This document shows, in pieces, positions 23,401-33,990 of a stretch of 64,000 nucleotides of DNA (its first letter is position 1; every line of letters begins with the position of its first letter). The position numbers and the translations under genes are program-made. Origin of the DNA: Rhyzopertha dominica (Eukaryota > Arthropoda > Insecta > Coleoptera > Bostrichidae); assembly GCA_025024175.1 (NCBI GenBank), contig QCXZ01000041.1, forward strand, positions 41,845,786 to 41,909,785. Reading direction: 5' to 3'. Below the pieces are notes generated by a model that saw only the letters and a program-made list of their open reading frames with translations, searched no databases and was not told the DNA's origin.

Positions 23401-24891
23401 CTATACCCTATTTCGTACTTTATACATATGTCCCCTATATTTATTTAAATCTTGCTTTATTTCAACATTTCTCATACCCATACAATTATTACCGCAGATT
23501 TCATTTATTGAGCCCAAGTATCTTCCTGCTTTACTGCATTTGCCCATTTGCCTAGATACACGTTTTCTACGCCCTATTGGATATTTTTTAAGCCTTTTAC
23601 AATAATTAAAGTTCTTTTGGCGAACGTTTTTGACTAAAGAATTTTCCCTATCTTTTACCTTGAGTTTACTGCATATTACATTTATATTTGAAAAATTTTC
23701 TTTATTGTCAAATTTATTAACTTTGTTGGCCCTAGACATTTGAGAATCTCTTTTACCCTCTTGATCTGTCTTCTCGAAACGTTTGTGTTTTTCTAATCCA
23801 ACTGTCCCCGAATTTTCTAGCAGAGTTAGAACTGTGGAATTTGATACTATTTCATTTCTCTTTTTGCACAAATAACCCAAAATTGCCCCTTTAAAAATTG
23901 CCTGGCGCATGGTACACTTTAAAATTAATGTAATGTACAGATTATTTCCAGTGAATGTAAAGCCTTCACAAGCAATACCTTTTCTTAGGAAAAAATTTTT
24001 GTTTTCCCTAAATTCGAAATTTTCAAAATTATTTAACGTTACTCTGGGATGCAAGTTTAACAATTTTACTTTAATTTCAACATTAGATCTTAAAATATAA
24101 TTTTTAGCAGCAATAAGTTTTAAATTATCTTTGGTTATTAAGTTATTAATATTATTCCCTTTTTGATTTTTGTAGTAAGTCTTGAAATTATTTAAACTAT
24201 TATGTTTGGATATTTTGTAGGCATTTTGTACGTTATGTTCTAAATGTTTTGAAAATTGAGGTTTATCGTTAGTTATTGAAATTGCTTCTTTTAAATTTAA
24301 AAAATGTGTTTTTGGAATTTGAGTCGATGATACCCTTTCTCTTACATCGCTTAAATGCAAAACTAAACTTTGAAGTTCCTCTTTGCTGTTTGCTTTGTAG
24401 TTTAACAAATAATATGATTCATAAAATGATGGATGTAGTCCGAATTCAAAATGATCACGAAATTTTTCAAATGACATGTTGGGATGTACATTGTGTGCCA
24501 AAACAACTAAATCGTAAAAGTATTGCTTGATATCTTCTGTTTCTGATTGTTTTTTGGAATTTAATTCAAATTTTAATTTTCTTAGGGCATAAATACCACC
24601 AAATTGATCTATAAAATCTTGTTTGATTTGATACCAGCTTTTACCTAAATTACTTTGTTCATTGATGTACTTGCTATACCAAATTCGTGAAGCTTCGTGC
24701 AAGAAATTACCTAAATATAGAATTTTATAGCTATCTTTCCAACCATTAAAATCAGAAATTTCGTCATATTGCCTAATAAAGATTATTGGGTTATCTGCAG
24801 CAGGATTAAAAATTGAAGGTGCTCGAAACTTTGGAAATACAGGAGGTGGGCGGTTTCTTAAGGCTTCCTCGATGGTTACTTTGTTGGCCAT
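23401..24891 (-). CDS. gag: Gag-like protein of LTR retrotransposon (496 aa)
   Basis: A single uninterrupted ORF. Residues about 15-190 match the retrotransposon Gag pattern: PPPVFPKFRAPSIFNPA, then NPIIFIRQYDEISDFNGW, SRIWYSKYIN, and a W...F...F block with the helical EDIKQYFYDLVVLAH. Gag would form the particle that packages element RNA. The C-terminal 300 residues are Lys/Asn-rich. A strand-like segment at about 260-345 (HPRVTLNNF to KGAILGYL) hints at a small beta-rich domain, perhaps dUTPase-like, but this is weak. There is no CX2CX4HX4C zinc knuckle and no DTG/DSG protease motif. The start is the first ATG of the frame, 647 bases inside the 5' LTR. The intact frame agrees with the near-identical LTRs. 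Confidence 0.85.
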   Translation of the reverse strand: MANKVTIEEALRNRPPPVFPKFRAPSIFNPAADNPIIFIRQYDEISDFNGWKDSYKILYLGNFLHEASRIWYSKYINEQSNLGKSWYQIKQDFIDQFGGIYALRKLKFELNSKKQSETEDIKQYFYDLVVLAHNVHPNMSFEKFRDHFEFGLHPSFYESYYLLNYKANSKEELQSLVLHLSDVRERVSSTQIPKTHFLNLKEAISITNDKPQFSKHLEHNVQNAYKISKHNSLNNFKTYYKNQKGNNINNLITKDNLKLIAAKNYILRSNVEIKVKLLNLHPRVTLNNFENFEFRENKNFFLRKGIACEGFTFTGNNLYITLILKCTMRQAIFKGAILGYLCKKRNEIVSNSTVLTLLENSGTVGLEKHKRFEKTDQEGKRDSQMSRANKVNKFDNKENFSNINVICSKLKVKDRENSLVKNVRQKNFNYCKRLKKYPIGRRKRVSRQMGKCSKAGRYLGSINEICGNNCMGMRNVEIKQDLNKYRGHMYKVRNRV

Positions 24892-25201
24892 TGCTTCCCT
24901 ATGTGCTTCTATTTCGAAATACCTATTTTCTGCAAAAATATTTTAACAAACGCATTTGCATTTACATTCAATTGTTATAAAAATCTGATAGTGTGAACCT
25001 AAGCCGCAGTTTGGGGTGGGTGGTAGGGGGTAAATTATATTTTATTTCTTACTTTGGATGGTGGGTTCCTCCTCTCGGCATGGGTTGCAGAACTTCCTCA
25101 TATAAATGCTCATTGGTAATGACTGCATTTTTTTGGATAAATGGGGAATAAATAGAAATATGAGGTTCGATCTGTTTGAGGACCTCGGCTTGGCTCACGC
25201 A

Positions 25202-25365
25202 AGCTAGATCTGCCTGCCTACAACCAACAGTCTGAGACTATGAGGGTTTACGCAGACTTATCTGGCTGACCTTTTAGCTATATATTAGCTAGATCTGCCT
25301 GCCTACAACCAACAGTCTGAGGCTATGAGGGTTTACGCAGACTTATCTGGCGGACCTCTTAGCTT
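25202..25365 (-). repeat. Tandem duplication in the LTR element leader
   Basis: An 85-base unit beginning AGCTAGATCTGCCTGCC (25,202-25,286) is repeated immediately (25,287 to about 25,365), with about three substitutions by eye. It lies in the untranslated leader between the 5' LTR and gag, where packaging signals usually reside. Confidence 0.9.
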
Positions 25366-25520
25366 TAGTAGGAGCTGAAAGCCTTGAACCCCTTTGCTGA
25401 CCGTCTTCCCATACTCTTAAGTAATAAGGAATAATGGATAGGTTTAATGTTGGTTAAAAGGTTAATTTTCATTTTGTTGTATACCACCACCATTTGTCAC
25501 ACTGGGTACATCTGGATCGA

Positions 25521-25538
25521 AAGGGCGCCTCCACCACA
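25521..25538 (-). other. Candidate primer-binding site
   Basis: On the minus strand the LTR end GTTGTGACA is followed within two bases by TGGTGGAGGCGCC. A tRNA 3' end in CCA would pair with a PBS starting TGG, as seen here. I could not assign the tRNA with confidence. Confidence 0.45.
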
Positions 25539-26008
25539 TGTCACAACCCTCGGACTTGGGCTGTGCGCCGTTGTGCTAGTGAATACCTGAAACAAAGAAC
25601 TAGGGGCGAAGGCAGGAGAGATACGACTTAGGTTCTAAACAACTATTTATTAACAAAGAAATATGTAGAACAAGTAAGATAAAATACACATTAATAACTG
25701 TAACACAGAAAATGACTACTGAATAATTTACCTGGTTACTCACATTGTGCTAGGAGGACTAGCTCCTGCCAGAGGGACAACGTTTTACATTGTGCAGTAC
25801 CCTAAGTTATTCCCCAGTTATTCACGATTGATTTATCCGCGTATTTATACCTTCACTCGCGAATACGTCATAATGCTTCGCTAGCATTATACTCGGTGCT
25901 AGCGGGAAGTGCAATGATACAAATATGCTGACATAATTAGTAAACGTTTTGTTCTAGAATGTGTAACAATTTGATTAAATGAATTTAGAATAAATTCAAT
26001 ATATGACA
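25539..26008 (-). repeat. 5' LTR (470 bp) with TATA box
   Basis: Partner of the LTR at 20,914-21,383. On the minus strand a good TATA box, GGTATAAATACGC, lies at about 25,840-25,852, and an AATAAA signal follows at 25,646-25,651. A GCTAGC-containing imperfect inverted repeat lies upstream of the TATA box. Confidence 0.95.
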
Positions 26009-26062
26009 ATACACTTCTGTATTTTACACCATTTCGTCAAGGGGTTTTTAAAATTACATCTA
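26009..26062 (+). pseudogene. Non-LTR relic C, segment beyond the LTR element
   Basis: If the LTR element and one ATAC copy are ignored, the reading LLQY at the left edge continues as TSVFYTISSRGF here. This matches the family pattern LLHYLCLFHKI-SRG. The segment is then cut by the foldback MITE. Sequence at 26,638-26,760 may be a third piece of the same relic but is much weaker. Confidence 0.6.
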
Positions 26063-26637
26063 CAGGGTGGCCAATTAGTGCGATAAAATAAAATAACTTG
26101 TTAATTGTTAAAGTTAGAGAAACAAGTTAATACATAAAATGTTTCCGGTAAAAAGCTACATAACCTAAAATTATCCATCCATAAACAGGGTGTCTCATTT
26201 ACTTGACACAGCACTTTACTCTGATTTTTTAAATGGAACACCCTATATATTATTGCATTTTTCGTGTCTACATCAAATTCTAAAGTGACTTTATTAATTA
26301 CACATGTGGTCTAGGATAGTCCATTTTGGCGTTATTTGGCAATTCGAAAATAAATAATATTTCTAAAACTAAAAAGATGGAGAGATGGGGTTTTCACAGA
26401 TTTATAGGGCAGATCTAATACTATCTCAGAAGATAAAGCTTGATCATTTTTTCTTAACAATTTAATAAAAAATCACAGTAAAGTTTTGTACCAAGTAAAT
26501 GGGACACCTTGTATATGTCTGTATAATTATAAGTTATGTACCTTTTTTATCAGGAACATTTTATGTCTTAACTTCTTTTCTCTAACTTTAACAGTAAACA
26601 AGTTATTTTACTTTATCGCACTAATTGATCACCCTGC
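26063..26637. mobile_element. Foldback MITE, CAGGGTG termini (575 bp)
   Basis: Ends are CAGGGTG and CACCCTG. The arms, about 26,063-26,275 and 26,425-26,637, are inverted copies of roughly 200 bases. Outer blocks share AATTAGTGCGATAAA, AATAACTTGTT, GTTAAAGTTAGAGAA and ACATAAAATGTT. Inner blocks share GGTGTC.CATTTACTTG. It has no ORF. A second CAGGGTGTC sequence lies inside each arm, so it may be two related units in tandem within each arm. No clear target duplication was found. Confidence 0.85.
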
Positions 26638-28745
26638 ATAAAGACTGTTTTTTGTGAAGATCATTTAATTCAGTGAGTTAAAATACCCAAACATAAAACT
26701 TCGATTTTTAAAGGGTTCGTTAAACTTAAAAGAGAAGTTAAGTTCCGGTTGATGGTTGGTTAAATATAACTTTTACTAAAAAACGGTAAATACCTGTCTT
26801 TGCTATGATGACGTAACACAAGCAACTACAGACGGATCCATTACGCTTTTATAAAAAATGCCAGAGTTGATTTTGTCAGATTAAGTGTCCACAACTGGTA
26901 ACATTTATTATTATTTATATATTATTTTATTATCAAAACCTGAAAATTGATTATTACCAAACTAGCGATATTTTACTATTTTACAAATTATTATTAAGTG
27001 TAAGATGCATGTTAAATTTATACTATTTTTTTATAAGTGTTGTTATAATTTAATTTGTTATAAAATATTAAAGAATAAGGGGTAATTTTGTTCATAACTT
27101 ATCTGGTGAGTTATCACTGAGTACCTATGCATGCTTAGTTCTGCTTTGCTTCTTGCTACAGTCTGTGTAAACTATTAGAACATTGATGTGTTGACAGTAA
27201 TGAGCTCAAGAGTAAAAATATGAATTAAGAGATATTATTAGATAGGGAGGCTACCTAGCACTTCGGTGCAGACTGTTGAGTCAGATGCTACATTGGTGTA
27301 GTTGGCCATATTGCCTGCAGAGGTAGTTGACTGTATGTGTTCTGCGCAACAGTCAGTTCGATTATTAAACCATAAGGAAGTAGCGATGCTAAGCTATTGA
27401 GTTGCTACATTAGTTGGTAGTCGAGTTTTATTGAGCTTCCTAGTAGTTATGGATGCCTATTCCTTTTGTGATTATAAGTAACAGAATATTCAAACAGCGT
27501 ATGTAGATGTTGACTTACTGTTGTTAGTGAACGTGTGCTAGGTACTCATAAGATAATTTTTGATAATTTCTCGGCGACAAATCTTGCCCCCCCCCCCCTG
27601 GAGTAGACTGACAGGGCCCTACTCAAGAATCAACTAACTGTAAACTGATTGTTGTCCTTGCTGCCTTGAGGAAATCAGCGATAAACTGTCAGTGTTGTCT
27701 GTGCTGTCTTTTAACAAAATTAATATTAGTGAAGTGCGATAATAAGTGCAGCATATAGTAACTAGATTAGGACAATTATCGTGGTCTTTATTAAAGGGTC
27801 CTAACATAAGGGATAATATAAAATATAATATATAGGTAAATAATATATATAATAGAATGTTTGTAATTCAATGATGCTTATAATTTGATGTCTTGCTGGT
27901 TTGGATTAACTGGACAGATTATATTACTGTCTCTTTAATAGGGTGCCAAGCTTTCGGAACCTCCCTCACCAAATATGAGAACAACAATAAAACTGCCTCC
28001 ACAAGATGTGCTTTAGCAAATCTAGTTTTTAATTTTTCCTATATTAATTCAATTTATTTAACTAGGTATTGCATAATGATCACATACGTACGGTTACATT
28101 TACTTCTACGGATCAAACTTGCTAGTAAAATATCTAGGGTACTTCAAGCAAACATAGGCACACGTTATTGCATTATTAAAGGACAGACACGCCATCCCTT
28201 CTGTAAATACACTTATAAAACACTGTTTGCAGCTGCTAGGGCATTTAGTATGGGGGAGTGAGGAAATACAAAATGCAACATGAGTGAATGCTTCACGAGC
28301 TTTGCCGTCATAGTTTTGATAAATGGAGGCGCATTCTTAAATAAGGAGAATGTGGCATTGTTCTCATATTCTTCCTGTGCATGATGTATTGCTTTCCGAA
28401 GCATCTGAAAACATATGTTCATAATCACGCGAATAGGGTTTTCTTGTAACAGGATAGTAAGCATGTATGAATGAGAACTGACTCACAAAATTGGAGTTTA
28501 GAATGCTTTTTAGTGTTGCTTGATATGAAGCAAGATGAATGATTGGAAGTTTGATATTGATGATTAACAATTCTGGTACGTTCTTGTCAATTGAAATGTG
28601 ATCGTTAGTATCTACTTACGCAAGAAGGTGTAATCATAAATGATACGAAACGATCTCAAAAAACCAAATGTATTAATAAATAACATAAAATTTGGGGATG
28701 TAAGGAACTCTAGAAATGCTACTAAAAACCGCTGCAAATTGAATC
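26638..28745. other. No gene recognised; C12 homopolymer
   Basis: From 26,760 to 27,100 the DNA is AT-rich. From 27,110 to 27,760 it is GC-richer and LTR- or leader-like in texture, with a run of twelve C at 27,587-27,598, but no duplicate or termini were found. The 122-codon ORF at 27,893-28,261 is not protein-like. Confidence 0.4.
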
Positions 28746-29627
28746 ATTACTTCCACATCCAATTGTCAAAATGACATTTATGTTTTTATTTCTTATACTA
28801 TACGATTAGTAATCAGGTTTTGAAAATTTTTTCTCTCTACACATTTTTTCTAAGACAAACGGTCCTCATGATATTATCAAAAATACATAAATTTTTAAAA
28901 TCTGTTTTTTTTCCAAATAACTCGAAAAGTATTAACTTAACAAAAAAATTACAAGAGTGCTTTCCGATCAGAAATTTGATTTCCTATATAATATCAAAAT
29001 TTTAAAAAAATCGTACGAACAGGGACCAAAATCGTCTTTTGGCAATATTTCGAAAATGGCAAAATTTTGGGTAAATTTTTCTAAGACACTTATTGTGAGA
29101 AATTTTATTTCCAACTGATGGTGTTTTCGTTTTTTGAATATATTAAATATATTCGGAGATATTTAGGAAAAACCGTTTTCTTTAAGTGACACTTTTTTGC
29201 TAATATATTCTAAAGAATTTGCTGCACCGAAAGTTTATAAGAGCGAATAATACTCGCAGTTATACTACTAATCAAATACTAAAACGAAAAAAAAATTAAA
29301 AAAAATTAAAATTTGCAAAAAGGGTAGTTACCCCCTAATTTCGCCCCCTTCCTGTTACCCTATTTACGCCAAAATAATAGGTCGCTTTAGGTAGTTGAGA
29401 TCTATATACGTTTGCCAAACTTTAAGTTCATATATTAAGTCTTTCGAAAGTTATCGAGTCCACAAATAAGACCACAGACACACACACACACCGACACAGA
29501 CACACTGACAAGAATTTTTTTTGCTCAGATTTTGTTTTTTTACGTTTTCAACCATTTTAAAGCGAAAGGGCAAATAAAAATTTTGAAAAATTTTTTTCGC
29601 GATACATCCGTTGGATGTGGAAGTAAT
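28746..29627. mobile_element. Non-autonomous repeat, copy 1 (882 bp)
   Basis: Bounded by a perfect 17-bp inverted repeat, ATTACTTCCACATCCAA (28,746-28,762) and its complement (29,611-29,627). The interior has no real ORF and contains an AC-rich microsatellite near 29,467-29,510. A diverged second copy in the same orientation lies at 39,255-40,068. The inverted termini suggest a DNA-transposon derivative. A target duplication could not be fixed. Confidence 0.8.
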
Positions 29628-31580
29628 TGTGATAAATGCTGATACATAATAATTTTATTATATATATTGAAAACACAAACAAAATTAATATTAAAATAGT
29701 ACTAACGAGTGAACAGTTTAAGGAAATACCGAAGCTTCACGTTCACATAAGAATAAACCCTCTCGAATGTTCCTAATGTCCACTGTGCGTTTAAATGATA
29801 CGCAGCTACTTCTTGGTAGAACTTTATTCGCGGGCAAAAATAACAAGGAAAACGACAAAAAAACGAACTTCGTATAAGTGGACTGTAACTTAAATCTCAA
29901 TTTCGTCTTGTGACTTTTCGTCCCCGCTTACTCTATATTTTTCGTCTTGCAAAATTCGCCACGCACATCCTCCCCCCTTTGACAATAAGTCAACATATTG
30001 GAAGTCACACGTGACTTTTACAAAATACATTAAATGAATAAAGAAATTGCCTTTACAGGTGTTACAAAACAGAAAGTAAACAAAATAGAAGTAGATATTG
30101 GGACCGAGGGCTATATCATACGGAATACGTGGTTACTTCATATATTTGTACAAATAATATACTGGATTACTTCACGCATCCTGACTTTTTTGATATGGAG
30201 AAAATGCAAAAATTGGCAAGATGTTTGAACTACTTATTGCTAGTAATAAAATAGCCTTAACTAGAGTGTTTGACATCTGTATGTCGTGTGTCAGATAGTT
30301 TTCTTTTAGGTGATCTATAAGTTGCCCTAACTTAACTATTACTTGTTATTTTTTCCAAGATAAACCATTTGTAACTTTTGAAATACATTATCTCAACTAA
30401 TTTATTTTTCTCATGTTTTAATTTTAACGGCACTATATATGTGCTCCATAACTTTACAGTTTACAAGTATTTCATAGGTAAATTACTGTTATTACTTTTT
30501 CAGACAACTAAAAATCCTAGCTGCCCATGAATTACAGTGGATACTCGTAAATGCGCGTCGCGTCATCGTTAGTCATCAAGCTACATATTTATGCGAAAGT
30601 TCGTTGTGAAAATGTAATGAACGTACTTTGTTTTATGTATATACATTACATACATACGACTTGTGGCTTTGTGGTTTACGAGAAAATGTGCCTCACGTGG
30701 ATAACTTGTGCGATTAGATACGATAAAATCTGAACTAAAGGTTTTACCATGGAAAAAATACCCCTGTGGTAGGAAATTAACTTTTGAAACCGTATCGTAT
30801 ATGAATATTTGTAGGTTGTGACATAAAGAGATTTTCTTGAAAGACTTTGAAATATTCACACTTTTATTTATTTTGTCAGAAGGGCTTCGTTTAATGTTCC
30901 AGCAAAAGGTACTTTGTACTGTTATATGGATAGTTTTTTATTCTATTTGGTTTGTAGGAATTTTCCACCAATCAAAACAGGATTATCGGGTACCTAGGCT
31001 GGATGGAATAAGAATATCTTATTTTATTAACCGAGCTTTCGGAATTATTTATTTCTTTATCAAGGTATAAAAAGTGGTGTTGCCAAAATAAGTTAGCATT
31101 CTCAAGGGATCTGAGGTATCTTAAGAATCACGCTATTTAAAATCATACACAATAAAAGTTATCAACATCAAACATTAAAATATGACATTATAATTTGGAA
31201 TTTATAGGTTTATAGGACAGTTTTTCAATCAACAAATGTTGTTCTTCCAAATAACCCTGTTTTAAACCGCACTAATCAGTCTCCCCACATTAGTAATACA
31301 GGATGAGTTATATTTACATAGTTATATGTAGTACTTGCCCAATGCAAAATAGTTCGTCTAGTGTCATATTTTATGAAACAAAATTCTTATACTTACCATG
31401 TCTGTCTACTGATCGGCATCTGAAAGGAACAATTTATTTAAATTTTTAAGTATATGGAATGCCATTTATTGCCTTGCATAACATTTTAAATTAAACATGA
31501 TTCCTAACAATATTTGAAATCTTAACCGAAAGTCCAAAAGCATTTCGTTTGCTCTCTGAATGACTCAAAATAATTTGTCT
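29628..31580. other. No gene recognised
   Basis: AT-rich DNA with scattered ORFs of 60-92 codons on both strands (for example 30,581-30,859 minus), which overlap one another and lack protein-like features. Confidence 0.45.
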
Positions 31581-31599
31581 ACCACTTCGTAACGTCGCC

Positions 31600-32270
31600 T
31601 TTATTGATTATAACCGCTCTTATTCTACGTGACATGGTTTACACCAGCTCTTCACATTCTTCAGGGGTTATTAAATCCCTAATTGCCCTAATTTTGTTTT
31701 GCAAACCTTCTTTTGACCTTGCTGGATGCTGCCTAAATTTTCTCCTCATTTTCCAGTATCTATTGGTGCTGTTTGAAGGCTATTCAATTGTGTGAACGTA
31801 TGTACCTACTGCGAAACCAAGCTTTTGCAGTGCGGCAGGCAGCCCCGTCTCGTTGAAAAATGTAGCTGCCGTCAACATCTCGCAGAGTTGGGATGGATGG
31901 TAGCAAGTTTGCTATTAAAATTTACTAGAATCTGGTAGCATTTACAGTTCCATCTATGAACTGTAACCGACCAACTTCACTTACAAACATGCAGCCCCAT
32001 ATCATTAATGAAGCTGGGAACTTTACTTTTCGTATTAAGCAGTCTTTGTGAAACGCGTCGTCTTTATTTCGAATTACTTTTTTCCTTCATCTCCACCTGA
32101 AACTTCAAATCATTATTCATGACTCCAAATAACTGATCAAAAGTCCAATTTTAATTATCTTTAGCGAATTTTAGCCTCAGCTTCTTGTGCGCAAGCGTCA
32201 AAAGTGGTGCCTGAATAGTCAAAATATCCTGAATTGTAAATTGCGGTTGCAGACATTTTTAGTCACTTAC
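31600..32270 (-). pseudogene. Tc1-like transposase relic, C-terminal part
   Basis: On the minus strand the order of motifs is APLLTLAHKK-like sequence, LRLKFAKDN.NWTFDQ, KVKFPASLMIWGCM, GRLQFIDGTVNA, a QRDGAACRTAKAW block (equivalent to the second catalytic block), and a C-terminal part ending near 31,605. This is the catalytic half of a Tc1-like DDE transposase with many stops. The DNA-binding half lies at 32,563-33,027 on the same strand, so a foldback insertion splits the gene. Confidence 0.7.
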
Positions 32271-32273
32271 TGT

Positions 32274-32562
32274 GTATACTCTTTCGACCGAAATGGTGAA
32301 TTTTGACTTTACATTGTAAATCTTGTCAACAATGCGGGGTGGGACAGACGAGGATTAGTAGGCAATAAAGTGCAAATTAAGGATTCATTGTTTCGTCTTC
32401 CTCTTTCAAAATAGATGTTGCTAAACGGATTTGGGGTGTACGGACCAGTATGTAGAAATGCAAATGGAAATACAAATTTGCACTTTATTGCCTACTAATC
32501 GCATTGTTGGCAAGATTTACAACTAAAGTCAAAATTCACTATTTCGGTTGGACGACTATAAA
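32274..32562. mobile_element. Foldback element 3 inside Tc1 relic (about 289 bp)
   Basis: The left arm (about 32,274-32,384) and right arm (about 32,465-32,562) are inverted copies. They share ACCGAAATGGTGAATTTTGA and TAGTAGGCAATAAAGTGCAAA; the left arm has about 15 extra bases in the middle. Similarity extends out to a TATA on each side, consistent with insertion at TA. It lies exactly between the two halves of the Tc1-like gene. Confidence 0.75.
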
Positions 32563-33027
32563 ACCTATAACCCATTCTTTTTAACGTTCTCTTGCACGTA
32601 TCAAGGGAAACAATTTTTTCTATCATTTCTCGCCATTTTATTGTTAATTCTGCTGCACGAGCATGGCGATTTTGTTTAATAAGTCTAAGTACTATGTGCT
32701 CTGCTGGTGTTGTTATGCGAGGACGGCCAGATTTATTAAGCGTTGCAACACTACCAGTTTTTCTGTGATGTTCAATAGCATTTTGGAACGTTAGATATAG
32801 GTATATTTTTCTTTTTGATGCCCTATTACAATAATTTTTCGCACTTTACACACTGGTTTTCCACGACCCATTGCGGACACGTAACACTGTTTCGGAACAA
32901 TACGAGAACCTATTTTTCTGACATTTCCATTTGTTGTTCCGACTATCAATTGTTTACGCGAATTCCCGGCTAACCAAGATGAACAGACTGAATAATGGTC
33001 AAACTGTTTTGCGTTATGTACTTCCAA
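32563..33027 (-). pseudogene. Tc1-like transposase relic, N-terminal part
   Basis: The minus-strand readings include MGRGKPVCKVRKIIV, then KTGSVATLNKSGRPRITT with a few gaps, then IKQNRHARAAELTIKW and TCKRTLKRMGYR. This is the paired helix-turn-helix DNA-binding region of a Tc1-like transposase, with the GRPR AT-hook-like link between helices. Frameshifts separate the pieces. It joins in family order to the relic at 31,600-32,270. Confidence 0.7.
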
Positions 33028-33430
33028 ATAATAAAATCTTAACTATTTTCAGAATTAATATTTATTTTAGTCTTGTATAGAGTGAAATATAAAGCATTTC
33101 TTATATATACTCGTACATGAAAGCGAAATTTTTCTTTTCAAGAACCGTTTATTAGACAAGCTACGGAAAATGAAAAAAAAATTCCAAATAAAATATGGCA
33201 CTAGACGAACTATTTTGCATCGGGGCTCATGTATGAAAAATGGGAGATTAAAACTGCAATCGATGTTATTTGACTAGTTGCAGTTTAGTCAATTTACGTG
33301 AAGACGTATCAGAAGCACTGTGGCAATAAAATTACTTTCTCTTCTGGGGGTTGTACCTCTCGTACAAAACAGATGTGAGTGAACCTGCCGGACTCATTCA
33401 TTATAGTATCCATTTGACACCAGATCTCTG
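33028..33430. other. No gene recognised
   Basis: AT-rich spacer without recognisable features. Confidence 0.4.
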
Positions 33431-33990
33431 ATTTGCTATATACATTTTGTTTTGTACGTAGAAATCCTTCGGAAATGCCTCTGCAGCAGAAACACGTCAA
33501 ACCACATTTTACCGGAGTTTACATTTCCTGGAGTTGCCGGTTTTCGACACAGCTGCCTCAAATCTGCATCGCTATCCCAACTTTTCTTCTTGTTTTGCAT
33601 CCGCTCATGCAGCCTGCACCAGTAACGGTACCGTCGTGAACGTATGTAAATTCGCGTTCTGCACGTTGGCACCGGGAGCAGAATGGGGTCACTGCACGAA
33701 CCTCCTCAAAACCTTGTTGCAAACACGTGCCCCCCTCGGACTAATTTGGTTCTAAACTCCTCTCTTTGTGAATTTTGATGTCGGATAAGAAGGCAAAAAG
33801 TAAAGGTAAAATTTAGATTCGAGCCATCTGCTCCCGACACCAGAGCGCGGAATAAGAGCGGATCCGATTACAAAGAGAAAAACAAAGAGGCACTCTGGAG
33901 TTGATTTCTTGTTTCGGCGATAAAGTTCGAAAGCGAAAGCGTATAAACGTTATTGTTAAAGCTTTGCTTCGGAGCTTGGCCCCCTTTGAA
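33431..33990. promoter_or_regulatory. Enhancer-like GC-rich block
   Basis: One of the most GC-rich non-repeat stretches in the window, with overlapping ORFs of 63-78 codons on both strands but no recognisable protein. Sites include CACGTG at 33,724-33,729, CATCTG near 33,829 and ACAAAGAG near 33,870 and 33,886 (Sox/TCF-like). It could be conserved non-coding DNA. Confidence 0.25.

Larger units (their letters stand above)
20914..26008 (-). mobile_element. Young gag-only LTR retrotransposon
   Basis: A complete 5,095-bp element flanked by the 4-bp target duplication ATAC (20,910-20,913 and 26,009-26,012). Its two 470-bp LTRs start TG and end CA and, by eye, differ at one base. Transcription runs on the minus strand: the TATA box is in the right LTR, the gag ORF is minus, and the polypurine tract abuts the left LTR. 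The 4.15-kb interior has one long ORF with a gag-like N-terminus. I found no protease, reverse transcriptase, RNase H or integrase in any frame. It is therefore probably a non-autonomous element mobilised by a relative. It interrupts LINE relic C. Four-base duplications and the gag type suggest the Ty3/gypsy group, but this is inference. Confidence 0.92.

Noticed and set aside
27893..28261. 122-codon plus-strand ORF
   Set aside because: No domain, biased composition and no codon-use contrast with its AT-rich surroundings; likely chance.
29467..29510. CRISPR-like or tandem repeat array
   Set aside because: It is only an AC-rich microsatellite within the 882-bp repeat.
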